Below the pieces are notes generated by a model, which worked only from the letters and a program-made list of their open reading frames with translations, searched no databases and was not told the DNA's origin. The position numbers and the translations under genes are program-made. A stretch of 64,000 nt of DNA from Serripes groenlandicus. Taxonomy: Eukaryota > Mollusca > Bivalvia > Cardiida > Cardiidae. This document shows positions 24,515-34,421 of the stretch, in pieces; the stretch's first letter is position 1; each line of letters begins with the position of its first letter. The stretch spans positions 71,373,664 to 71,437,663 of the forward strand of contig JASEVX010000008.1 in the NCBI GenBank assembly GCA_031761405.1. Reading direction: 5' to 3'.

Positions 24515-24600
24515 TAACTTGTCCTGGTCCTACCTCGTCAGTCGGAATGTAAGTCCCTAATCCTGAGCACCAATGAGGGAACGCCAGTACTATGTTCTCC
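24515..24600 (-). mobile_element. SINE body fragment right of the 22-bp array
   Basis: AATCCTGAGCACCAATGAGG followed by GAACGCCAGTACTA is the reverse complement of the SINE body seen at 26.2-26.5 kb (TTCCCTCATTGGTGC). With the tail/core at the left edge, the array appears bracketed by one minus-strand SINE. Confidence 0.5.
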
Positions 24601-25660
24601 AAGGAGTCTTTGAATGTTTTCAAATGGTATGTAATATTTGAATTCCGTCTACAAAATCCTCAAAATGTCTAAAATGTTCACAGCTGGTCTTGAATATTTG
24701 CATACTGTCTACAATGCCCTCAAACGGTCTTCACTATTTGCATAATCTCTAAAAAATGTCCTGAAATGTTATATAATATATGCATAATGTCTACAATGCC
24801 CTCAAACGGTCATCACTATTTGCATATTCTCTAAAAATGTCCTGAAATGTTATATAATATATGCATACTATCTACAATGCCCTCTTATTGTCTTCAATAT
24901 TTGCATACTGTCTACAATGCCCTCTTCTGGTCTGCAATTTTCGCATACTGTCTACAATGCCTTTTGTTAAAAAACAATGTTCGCATACTGTCTACAAAGC
25001 CTTCATTTGTTATATACAATTTTCGCATATTGTTGACATTGCCTTCAATTATTATATATAAGTTGTGATCACCGTGTACAATGCCTTCAGTTGTTATATA
25101 CAATTCTTGTATACTGTCTACAATGCCTTCAATTATTATATACACTTTTTTCATTACTGTGTACAATGCCTTCAGTTGTTATATACACTTTTCGCATACT
25201 GTGTACAATGCATTCAGTTGGTATATACATGTACAATGTTCGCCTACTGTCTACAATACCTTCAGTAGGTATGTACAAGTTTCGCATACTGTGTACAATG
25301 CCTTCAGTTGTTATATACAATTTGTGCATAATGTTTACAATGCCTTCAGTTGTTATATACATTTTACGGATACTGTCTACATGGCCTTCAGTTGTTATAT
25401 ACAATGTTCGCATGCTGTCTACAATGTCTTCAGTTGGTATATACAATTTGTCTGTACTGTGTACAATGCATTTAGTTGTTATATTTTCGCATACTGTCTA
25501 CAAAATGATTTCAGAAGGTCTATTATACTCGCATACTGTCTACACTGTCCTCAGCTTGTTTCCAATATGCGTATACGATATTGTCTACAACGTTCAAAAA
25601 TGGTCTACAATATCTGAAAATTACTTCGAATAGTCCAATGTTAGTAAAGTGTCAACAGAT
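24600..25660. repeat. 42-bp degenerate tandem array, about 24 copies
   Basis: GTACAATGCCTTCAGTTGTT spacing is 42 bp (25161, 25203). Other landmarks are ATATACAATTTTCGCATACT. The left third (24600-24880) is a more diverged subtype with TCAAAATGGTC-like words. Being a multiple of three, it gives overlapping frames up to 180 codons on both strands, all low-complexity and rejected. Confidence 0.9.
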
Positions 25661-25844
25661 ATCTTAAATAATGTTCAGTGTTTGAAAATGGTCTACAGTG
25701 TGATTTGCCAGTGTCAACAATGTTCACATTCTTTCGATGATTTTAAATTGTTTATCCTGTCATAATATTATATACCATGTGTTGAAACAGATATTGTGGG
25801 CGCAAGTGCTCCAATAATCCGCTAATGATCGGCTGTGTGTCGAT
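25660..25844. other. Short spacer
   Basis: Decaying repeat words (GTCAACAATG, GGTCTACAGTG), then unique AT-rich DNA. Confidence 0.4.
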
Positions 25845-27310
25845 ATACCGGCTCGGTGGTCTGGCGGTTAAAGCGCCTTCATAGAGATCTGTAAACCAGG
25901 ATTCGATGGTCGGGTCACGTTCTACATCCTTAAGAAAAGTGGTAGCATTGGCTTCCATTCTATATGCTTAGTTTTGTACGGATATCATATCGACTGACGC
26001 TCTGGTAGTAATGGCTTCCCTTCTTTATGCTTAGTGTTGTACGGATATCACATCGACTGACACTCTGGTAATAATGGCTTCCCTTCTCTATGTTTAGTGT
26101 TGCACGGATATCATATCGATTGACGCTCTGGTAATAATGGCTTCCCTTCTCTATGCTAAGTGTTGTACGGATATCATATCGACTGACGCTCTGGCAATTA
26201 TGGCTTCCCTTCTTGATGTTTAAGGTTGTACGGATATCATATCCACTGACGCTCTGGCAGTAATGGCTTCCCTCATTGGTGCGTAGTGTTGTACGAATAT
26301 CATATCGACTGACGCTTTGGCAATAATGACACCCTTCTTGGTGCTTAGTGTTTTACGGATATCATATCGACTGACGCTCTGGTAGTAATGGCTTCCCTTC
26401 TTTATGCTAAGTTTTGTACAGATATCATATCGACTGACGCTCTGGCAGTAATGGCTTCCCTCCTTGGTGCTTAGTGTTTTACGAATATCATATCGACTGA
26501 CGTTCTGGCAGTAATGGCTTCCCTTCTCTATGCTTAGGGATGTACGGATATCATATCGACTGACGCTCTGGCAGTAATGGCTTCCCTTCTCTATGCTTAG
26601 GGATGTACGGATATCATATCGACTGACGCTCTGGCAGTTATGGCTTCCCTTCTTGATGGTTAAGGTTGTACGGATATAATATCGACTGACGCTCTGGCAG
26701 GAATGGCTTCCATTCTCTATGCTTAGGGATGTACGGATATCATATCGACTGACGCTCTGGCAGTTATGGCTTCCCTTCTTGATGGTTAAGGTTGTACGGA
26801 TATAATATCGACTGACGCTCTGGCAGGAATGGCTTCCCTTCTCTATGCTTAGGGATGTACGGATATCATATCGACTGACGCTCTGGCAGTAATGGCTTCC
26901 CTTCTTGATGGTTAAGGTTGTACGGATATAATATCGACTGACGCTCTGGCAGGAATGGCTTCCCTTCTCTATGCTTAGGGATGTACGGATATCATATCGA
27001 CTGACGCTCTGGCAGTTATGGCTTCCCTTCTTGATGGTTAAGGTTGTACGGATATCATATCGACTGACGCTCTGTCAGTAATGGCTTCCCTCCTTGGCGC
27101 TCAAGGTTGTACGGGTATAATATCGACCGACGGTCTGACAGTAATGACTTCCCTCCTTGATGTTTAAGGTTGTACGAATATCATATCGACTGACGTTCTT
27201 GTGTTAGAACAAACTTACCAGCAGCACTGGTTATTTACCATTGAGAACATGTCGTGATATGACTGAAATACTGTTGAAAGCGGCGTTTAAAACACCATAC
27301 AAACACACAA
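25845..27310 (+). mobile_element. SINE expanded internally by a 63-bp array
   Basis: The tRNA-like head is at 25848-25925, with A-box-like TGGTCTGGCGG (about 25857) and B-box-like GGATTCGATGG (25909-25919). The body enters the 63-bp array. The core GTCGTGATATGACTGAAATA (about 27251) is followed by GGCGTTTAAAACACC and a CAAACACACAAAAC tail ending near 27310. Head, core and tail are all in plus orientation and in the right order, so the array sits inside a single SINE. Confidence 0.7.
25940..27200 (+). repeat. 63-bp tandem array inside the SINE, about 20 copies
   Basis: ACGG spacing is 63 bp (26544, 26607). The monomer contains ATATCATATCGACTGACGC, TCTGGCAGTAATGGCTTCCC and TTCTCTATGCTTAGGGATGT. 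A two-unit alternation (CTCTATGCTTAGGGATG versus CTTGATGGTTAAGGTTG) repeats from about 26600 to 27050, giving a 126-bp higher-order unit. Confidence 0.93.
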
Positions 27311-27451
27311 AACATGAAAACAAATTATTGGGATCATTAGCAACAGTATAATTAAGCATGTCCATGGGGAAAGGTACAAGTTGGCATTGATGAAGTGTGT
27401 AGGTTCACATCAACCTGCATAAACAGTCACCTAAGAGTAATAACAGCTTAA

Positions 27452-27591
27452 CTCTTTCAGCGCCACAGGCAATATTTAGTTTTTTTTGCAAACAATCCAG
27501 ATTCAGGTGAGTCAGCTCGTAAATTGAGAAATGGACACACCCGATTTTGAACATGGAAGAGTCTACTTTAAACAATTCGGCGCTGAAAGAG
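27452..27591. mobile_element. MITE family A copy 2, internally deleted
   Basis: CTCTTTCAGCGCC at 27452 and GGCGCTGAAAGAG ending at 27591 are perfect 13-bp inverted termini. TTAA lies on the left (27448-27451) and TTTT on the right. Copy 3 has about 65 bp more in its centre, so this is a deletion derivative. An 86-codon minus-strand frame here is just the MITE. Confidence 0.75.
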
Positions 27592-27970
27592 TTTTCAGGA
27601 GAAGCAAAAAACTGTTTCATTTCGTTATTCCGTGTTGCTTTATACTCTGATACTCTGGTTACCATATGATATATAACATATGAATATATATATTATACTA
27701 TTAAAGAGATTTTGATGTTATGTAACAGATGCATTATTTATAAAGATATACATGCACTTAACCTGATTTGACAACTGAAATACTTAGTGAAAAAACAGGT
27801 TACATATAAGTGCTCTTATCCTGTTTTTGCGCTAAAAAGTAAGTGTTCAGTTTTTAGAATACCTTGTGCAAAAACAAGTTATTAGCATATTTTGATACAG
27901 AATTAAAATATTCTAGCATAATAATCTACTAATCTGTTTTTGTACCAAAACTTTAGAAAATAGTTTATAT
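27592..27970. other. AT-rich spacer with loose internal repetition
   Basis: Words such as CCTGTTTTTGCGC, CTTGTGCAAAAACAAG and CTGTTTTTGTACCAAAA recur loosely. No period can be fixed and no gene is seen. Confidence 0.4.
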
Positions 27971-27972
27971 AA

Positions 27973-28462
27973 TTGTTGTCAAAATATCGGAATGGTTTAT
28001 ATGTCACAATATCGGAACGGTTTATATGTCAAAGTATCGGGATGTTTTATATGTCCAAATATCGGAATGTTTTATATGTCAAAATATCGGAATGGTTTAT
28101 ATGTCACAATATCGGAATGGTTTATATGTCAAAATATCGGAACGTTCTATATTTCACTATATCGGAATGTTTTATACGTCACAATTTCGGAATGTTTTAT
28201 ACGTCACAATTTCGGAATGTTTTATATGTAAAAATATCGGAATGGTTTACATGTCAAAATATCGGAATGGTTTATATGTCACAATATCGGAATGGTTTAT
28301 ATGTCACAATATCGGAATGGTTTATATGTCACAATATCGGAATGGTTTATATGTCACAATATCGGAATGGTTTATATGTTAAAATATCGGAATGTTTTAT
28401 ATGTCAAAATATCGGAATGGTTTATATGTCAAAATATCGGAATGTTTTATATGTCAAAAGTA
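27973..28462. repeat. 25-bp tandem array, about 20 copies
   Basis: ATCGG spacing is 25 bp (28261, 28286). The monomer is ATATCGGAATGGTTTATATG followed by TCACA or TCAAA. Variants GGAATG/GGAACG and TGGTTT/TGTTTT are interspersed. A stop-free plus strand gives a 165-codon frame, not considered a gene. Confidence 0.95.
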
Positions 28463-28469
28463 GAACTTA

Positions 28470-28990
28470 ACAGGGCGCTAAATAAAGACAGAACATAGAA
28501 CTACCAGATACCTTGGGGAATGTAAACGAGACATAAATACGTAAAACCCTAGTCGTAATTCACTGAGGCCATTAAAACGATTACCTCGATAGAAATATAT
28601 GAACGGAGTTCTTCACAACTAATTAACCAAATCCAATCCTTCATGACCGCCTGCTATCTCCATTAAAAGGGGTAAGAAACACGCGGCAAAGTAAAAACAA
28701 TACTTACCTGAATGAAGGATTCAGATCTCGCTACACATATGTTCTTTATGGTTTTGTTGTTGAAGATGTCGTGACATAATTGCTCGTTTCAACTAGTGAA
28801 CACCTTCTTCAGACTGTTGAAACATGTACAACTGATCAGGAGACTTCATTAGTCATAACAGTCTGACGAAAAGTACCAACAATTCCGTGCGTCGCGGAAC
28901 AATTAGTTTTATAACCTGACAGACGGTATGCTGAACAGTGAGCTCCCCGCATTTAATTCTTAATTTTCACAGTCTCTGCTTTTAATTCAT
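28470..28990. other. Non-repetitive spacer
   Basis: No supported feature. Moderately AT-rich, with no long frame. Confidence 0.4.
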
Positions 28991-28998
28991 GTGTTTAC

Positions 28999-30283
28999 CC
29001 GACGGGCTATACTGTTTGAGGGTTTGTCTATCCATTAATTCATGTGTCGACGAGCTATACTGTTTGAGAGTTTGTCTATCCATTAATTCATGTGTCGACG
29101 GGCTATACTGTTTGAGAGTTTATATATCCATTAATTCATGTATCGACAGGCTATACTGTTTGAGAGTTTGTCTATCCATTAATTCATGTGTCGACGGGCT
29201 ATACTGTTTGAGAGTTTATCTATCCATTAATTCATGTGTCGACGGGCTATACTGTTTGAGAGTTTGTCTATCCATTAATGCATGTGTCGACGGGCTATAC
29301 TGTTTGAGAGTTTGTATATCCATTAGTTCATGTGTCGACGAGATATACTGTTTGAGAGTTTGTCTATCCATTAATGCATGTGTCGACGGCCTATACTGTT
29401 TGAGAGTTTGTCTATCCATTAATTCATGTGTCGTCGAGCTATACTGTGTGAGTGTTTATCTATCCATTCATGCATGTGTCGACGGGCTATACTGTTTGAG
29501 AGTTTGTCTATCCATTAATTCATGTGTCGACGGGCTATACTGTTTGAGAGTTTATCTATCCATTGCATTATGTGTCGACGGGCTATACTTTTTGAGAGTT
29601 TGTCTATCCATTAATTCATGTATCGACGGGCTATACTGTTTGAGAGTTTGTCTATCCATTAATGCATGTGTCAACGAGCTATACTGTTTGAGAGTTTGTA
29701 TATCCAGTAATGCATGTTTCGACGAGCTATACTGTTTGAGAGTTTGTCTATCCATTAATGCAATTGTCGACGAGCTATACTGTTTGAGAGTTTATCTATC
29801 CATTAATGCATGTGTCGACGGGCTATGCTGTTTGAGAGTTTATCTATCCAGTAATGCATGTGTCGACGAGCTATACTGTTTGAGAGTTTGTCTATCCATT
29901 AGTTCATGTGTAGACGGGCTATACTGTTTGAGAGTTTGTCTATCCATTAATGCATGTGTCGACGGGATATACTGTTTGAGAGTTTATCTATCCATTAATG
30001 CATGTGTCGACGAGCTATACTGTTTGAGAGTTTGTCTATCCATTAATGCATGTGTCGACGGGCTATATTGTTTGAGAGTTTGTATATCCATTAGTTCATG
30101 TGTCGACGAGCTATACTGTTTGAGAGTTTATCTATCCATTAATGCATGTGTCGACGAGCTATACTGTTTGAGAGTTTGTCTATCTATTAATTCATGTGTC
30201 GACGAGCTATACTGTTTGAGAGTTTGTCTATCCATTAAATCATGTGTCGACGGGCTATACTGTTTGAGAGTTTGTCTATCCAT
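28999..30283. repeat. 48-bp tandem array, about 27 copies
   Basis: The monomer holds GGCTATACTGTTTGAGAG, TTTGTCTATCCATTAATTC and ATGTGTCGAC. Variable sites are ATTAATTC/ATTAATGC, GACGGGC/GACGAGC and TTTGTC/TTTATC. Length is almost perfectly conserved at 48 bp with virtually no indels, giving a 457-codon plus frame (28989-30362) of a 16-residue repeat. See findings for the phase argument. Confidence 0.96.
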
Positions 30284-30285
30284 GG

Positions 30286-30540
30286 TCCTTCCTAATATTG
30301 TGATTTATATAAAGCCAAAATACACCGATGTTCGTTCCGCAATACAAGTCGTCACGAACTGATCAGGTGTTCAAGATTTTTCTAGTGAAATTGCAAGATG
30401 CAACCAACGCTCGATTCTATACAATCGTTATCTCTTTTAATTCATAATTGTGTAGGCTGTCGCAAAGGTCAATCTGAGACGACCTGTTTTAGCTGGTCAT
30501 CAGCTCTATACAAATGCGAGCGTAGTCTAAGTTGTTTTTT
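30286..30540. other. Spacer without features
   Basis: Unique sequence; nothing recognised. Confidence 0.35.
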
Positions 30541-30735
30541 GTTTTCTTGGAATTTTACGCCATTTTCAACATTATATCAGTTAAATCACGGCGACAGTTT
30601 ACTTATTCATGATCCCTGGGTAAACAAACCAGTACTAGGCTAGAAATTGTGCCTTGCCCATGGGCACTCCACCATGACCGTAGTGCCGCGACTGGGGATC
30701 GAACCCGGGATGCCCTGTTCCGAATCCCCGGCGTA
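30541..30735 (-). mobile_element. SINE, second subfamily, minus strand
   Basis: TTTACGCCATTTTCAACATT then CAGTTAAATCACGGCGACAG form the core. A CCCTGGGTAAACAAACCAGTA block, shared with 49.67 kb, follows. At the head end, GGGGATCGAACCC (30694-30706) is the complement of a near-consensus Pol III B box. This subfamily differs from the others in its middle segment. Confidence 0.6.
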
Positions 30736-30844
30736 GTTTAAGTCTGGCGGACGTATACTACTAAGAAGGTTTCACTTAAAGAGTTTGTGTTCGAAGATAT
30801 AGTTAATTGAGTCAAACAGGGCCTACTCTCTGGGATTGATTAGA

Positions 30845-31095
30845 GGTTATCGCCTTTTTCAACGGTATTTCAGTTATATCACGGCGGACAGTTCACGGCG
30901 GCCAGTTTGCCTAAGTGTTTTCCTGGTTTTCTAGCACCAGTAGTCCACACACCTCTCTTCCCATGTAACTGGCTACCTTCCCGCATAGACTATTTTAGTC
31001 TTTTATCAATCACCGAAAGAATAAATAGCCTAGTTTCAAACCCACGACTTGATTTTTAACCCTCGTCGATACCGACTGAGCTATCGCGATTCGAC
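30845..31095 (-). mobile_element. Near-complete SINE, minus strand
   Basis: From left to right on the plus strand: core (CTTTTTCAACGGTATTTCAG, TATATCACGGCGGAC), body with TTCCTGGTTTTCTAGCACCAG, and a tRNA-like head. On the minus strand the head reads TAGCTCAGTCGG (A box, good match) followed 30-40 bp later by GGGTTTGAAAC (B-box-like). A 10-bp CACGGCGG duplication within the core is peculiar to this copy. Confidence 0.65.
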
Positions 31096-31127
31096 GAATA
31101 CTTAAATAATACAGCGAAGGCTCATCT

Positions 31128-31376
31128 CGAGGGCTTGGCGTGAAACGGTTGTAACTAAAAATCTATTTTGAAAACCCTGGTTTAGGGACAATTTTGATCC
31201 CTTTGTAAACAATGCAAATTTAGGTGCCATTGCTCAGAACGAGCAATGGCACCTAAATTTCCATTGTTTACCAAGAAAAATGATTTAACGCTTAAAAAGA
31301 CTTTATGGTGAGGTGATTAACCTTAGTAAAAAAAAAATACCAATTTTAGTTACAACAGTTTCACGCCAAGCCCTCG
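31128..31376. mobile_element. MITE family B copy 2, 4-bp target duplication ATCT
   Basis: Perfectly matching termini CGAGGGCTTGGCGTGAAAC and its inverse (the only mismatch lies further inside, at AACGG/AACAG). ATCT at 31124-31127 and 31377-31380 is the likely target duplication. The interior is inverted relative to copy 1, and a central perfect palindromic block reads CATTGCTC / GAGCAATG with further pairing of GGTGCC...GGCACC. There is no frame of note. Confidence 0.8.
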
Positions 31377-31419
31377 ATCTGCTTATCCATTGTGATCAGA
31401 GGCAGTAAGATAACATCAT

Positions 31420-31600
31420 CTACCGCCTCGTGGTGTAGCTATATATAGAGCGTCCGTCTATCGTGGGGGAGGTCGCGGGTTCGACACAATGGCTTTTCCT
31501 ACTATGCGCTCAGGATCTCGGCGTTACTATTACGACTTATACGCTGATGTGATGGACGACGTATAACACGTTGATAAAATGACTTTATTACACTCCCGGC
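31420..31600 (+). mobile_element. tRNA-headed SINE fragment, plus strand
   Basis: A-box-like TGGTGTAGCTA begins at 31431 and B-box-like GGGTTCGACAC lies at about 31477-31487. The body word GCGCTCAGGATC follows, as in other copies. The core and tail are missing. Confidence 0.6.
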
Positions 31601-31744
31601 GACGTCATTTATGTTATACTTCGAGTTTTTATCAATTTTAGAAGACTCGTTTAATAAAATCTCGTATTGAATGACCACTCATGTAATATCCTCTATGTAA
31701 TGTATGGAACCCTTTTGAGTCCTCAGTTTAAGTGTGTGTGTGTA

Positions 31745-32035
31745 GGTTAGAGGTTTTAACGCCGATTTCAACAATTTCCAGTCATATCACAGCGGCCAGT
31801 TCACATGTGTATGTGTTTCCTGACTTTCTTACATCAGGACTCCACATAAGAGCCGTCCAAAGCAACTTGTTGCTTTTCCATGTATACCGTCACATGTAGC
31901 CTGTTGAAGGAATGCTTTAAACGCTTGTCGCTTTGACTCTTGTCAAACGTCGGAAAGAATATTGACCGAGCTTGGGTTCGAAATCACAGCCACTGTATTG
32001 ACAGGCCGCGTCGCCACCGACGGAACTGCAACGGC
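31745..32035 (-). mobile_element. Near-complete SINE, minus strand
   Basis: Core TTTTAACGCCGATTTCAAC / GTCATATCACAGCGGCCAG, body TTTCCTGACTTTCTTACATC, then TGTCGCTTTGACTCTTGTC. A tRNA-like head ends near 32035 with GGGTTCGAAATC on the plus strand, complementary to a B-box-like motif. Confidence 0.65.
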
Positions 32036-32307
32036 TTGACTTGCAATATTTGAGGAAATATGGATTAGTATTATAATTAATTGAATTGTACTGAGCACGT
32101 GAAGAGTTGAAGATTATCCGATTTTATTTTAATGGATAAGATAAAACCATGTTTCAATGGCGAACGATGTTCATGCGTCGACGTTGTCAGTATATGTCAG
32201 TTATCACAACTTATTTTGAATAGAATCCACCTGTTCGACTAGTTTACCCTTTTACCATTGAAACACAGACTTAGAGTGAAGGTAAACCCTTTCCAACAAC
32301 AACGACT

Positions 32308-32545
32308 TTGATTGATTGCTTGATTGGGGTTTAACGCCGTTTTTAACAATTTCTCAGTTATATCACGGCGGCCAGTTCATCTACTCATGCATTTCCTGGT
32401 TTTCTCACACCAGTACTCCACACAACAATATTCCCAAGCAGCTGGCTGCTTTTCCACATAGACTAAGCCCATTAGTGGAAGACAAATGACGCATGTCGCA
32501 TTGACTTTTGTCAATCGTCGAAATTTGGCCGAGTCAACGACTTTG
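32308..32545 (-). mobile_element. SINE with (TTGA)n tail, minus strand, headless
   Basis: TTGATTGATTGCTTGATTGG is the 3' microsatellite tail. It is followed by the best core match in the window (GTTTAACGCCGTTTTTAAC, CAGTTATATCACGGCGGCC) and the TTTCCTGGTTTTCTCACACC body. The head is lost where a family C MITE begins. Confidence 0.7.
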
Positions 32546-32695
32546 AACGCATCTAGACGAACATATGGACAATTTCCATAAATTGCAAAGTTACAAACTT
32601 TGTGGCAAAGGAGGAAATTACGCATTTTGAGCAGTTTTTCCTTTTGCCACAATATTCTTAATAGTTGTCTGTTTCAGATGCGTAAATAGTCAACT
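32546..32695. mobile_element. MITE family C copy abutting the SINE
   Basis: Central signature CTTTGTGGCAAAGGAGGAAA ... TTTTTCCTTTTGCCACAAT is strongly self-complementary. The flanking ACGACTTTGAACGCATCTAG and GTCTGTTTCAGATGCG correspond to the family's subterminal parts. Confidence 0.6.
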
Positions 32696-32830
32696 GCAAG
32701 TGGGACATGCTTAAAGGGGCTGACTTCTGATTCCTTCGGTAACAAAGTATAACTGCTACAAGTAGATTGCACAATTGATAAAATAGATTAAAACAAAACA
32801 GATTACGTTTCAACATTGATATAAACTTAA

Positions 32831-33053
32831 CCCTTTCCCTCATATAGACGCTTTCTGACGCCTCTGCAGCAGACGGCTTTTTGATAACATGGTGACAAAT
32901 GAAGAAATTGCACAAAACGTGCAATTTCTCCTTTTGCCACAATGTTTTCCACTTTTTGTCATAGGTTATCCATTCAAATTATGGAGATTTTCTATGTTTT
33001 GACAAAATACGTTCAAAGTCGTCTGCTGCAGAATTGTCGTATGCGGGAAAGGG
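32831..33053. mobile_element. MITE family C, best-preserved copy
   Basis: Left end CCCTTTCCCTCATA after TTAA (32827-32830); right end TATGCGGGAAAGGG followed by TTTTAA. Subterminal CTGCAGCAGACGGC and GTCGTCTGCTGCAG face each other. The centre, ATGAAGAAATTGCAC / GTGCAATTTCTCCTTTT, forms a long hairpin. TTAA flanks and CCC-beginning termini are the hallmark of piggyBac-type insertion; this copy has no transposase. Confidence 0.75.
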
Positions 33054-33160
33054 TTTTAACTTATACTATATACTTTATTTACAGCAAACGACCGAACACA
33101 TATTGGATAAACATAATCAATGTCTCATTTTTTTATTTGCTAATATACACTTACGCTTAA

Positions 33161-33365
33161 CTCTTTCAGCGCCAAAGGCAATATTCAGGTTTTTGCAAAC
33201 AATACTGATTCAGGCGAGTCAGCTCGTAACGAGCTGTCTCACCTGAAATCAGCATTGTTTGCCTTTTAGTTATCAAAATAGTCCAGAATTGAATTATATG
33301 AGAAATGGAGACGCCCGATTTTGAATATGGAAGAGTCTACTTTAAACGATTCGGCGCTGAAAGAG
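33161..33365. mobile_element. MITE family A copy 3, intact with TTAA duplication
   Basis: CTCTTTCAGCGCC at 33161 and GGCGCTGAAAGAG ending at 33365 are perfect termini flanked by TTAA on both sides (33157-33160, 33366-33369). The inner palindrome includes GAGTCAGCTCGTAACGAGCTG. It is non-coding and is the type copy for the family here. Confidence 0.85.
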
Positions 33366-33369
33366 TTAA

Positions 33370-34420
33370 TTTAATGCTTTCAAACGAACATAAATCATTT
33401 ATATACTTACGTTAAATACACATAATTACATAACAACACCATGCACATTTTAGGCTAGGGGAACTAAGTCCAACCGATTAGTTTGGCTGTTCTGCATTGT
33501 ACATGTTAATCGACAACAAAACATAACTGTTTCCGTACATACATACATACATACATACATACATACAACTCTCAGATTCCAATGCATAATGCTTCCAAAA
33601 TACATAAAAGCTGCTACTAAAGCTTATTTTGCAAATCCTAGTGGGAATATAAGGGTTGTTGAAAGACGAAACGTGGACTCAGGAACCTAACCTGTCGTGT
33701 TTCTTTTTGTACAGAGGGCAGGTGAGGAAAGATCCATAATCTGATCAGATTTAGGCTTCCTCGTATGACCATCAACCGCGTGTACACAAAACCTGCTTCG
33801 CACGAGCTTACTTTTCCCGCCAACATACACTACAATAGACTAAACACAAAAGGTAACCAATACAAAGCTCATTATATGGTTATTCCCCACTTTACATATT
33901 TGTATACACTACCGCCGATAAATACATGTTAAAACAACTGAAGAACAGTGGTTATTTTATTTTGATTGAGAGGAATATTTGTGTATTTATATATGGCGAT
34001 TTTATGATTGTGAGGAATATTTGTGTATTGTTGGCCATTTAGAATAGAATGGCTTGAAGTATTTCTGTTGGCAATATCGTAGGATTTATTGTGTTGCAAT
34101 TGAGTGTAGAAAAAGAATGTTTGATAAATCGTAATTAAAAGAAAAACCTTTTAGCCTCACTGCACGTGCACTAATTTACTTTAATTATTATGCTTTTTGC
34201 TTCTTGATCACACCTGTCGTAATTGTTGCATTCCTGTAAAGGCTTGGCAGTCATCATGGTTCTAAATCGGGGACCAAGATTAGCCGAGTTGATCCGGTTT
34301 TACATACATGTTATATAAAGATTACGAATACAGCAAATAAAACAGTCAACAATATTCGCGGTTTCTGAATGACAATCGATTATATATAAAAAGGTGTAAC
34401 ACCACAACGATATCGATTCA
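33370..34420. other. Largely single-copy DNA
   Basis: Apart from an (ACAT)n tract, no repeat or gene is supported. The GATCAGATTT / AATCTGATCAG-like words near 33735 recur loosely around 41025 and 41120. Confidence 0.4.
33536..33567. repeat. (ACAT)n microsatellite
   Basis: About eight uninterrupted tetranucleotide units. Confidence 0.95.
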
Positions 34421-34421
34421 G

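Noticed and set aside
27405..27665. 86-codon minus frame
   Set aside because: It lies mostly within the family A MITE.
28989..30362. 457-codon plus-strand protein with a cysteine-containing 16-residue repeat
   Set aside because: Pure product of a 48-bp array; the start and end fall in flanking non-repeat DNA without coding signals. Kept only as a testable finding.
30680..30725. tRNA gene on the minus strand
   Set aside because: B box is good, but it is joined to a SINE core in the proper order and cloverleaf pairing is not evident.
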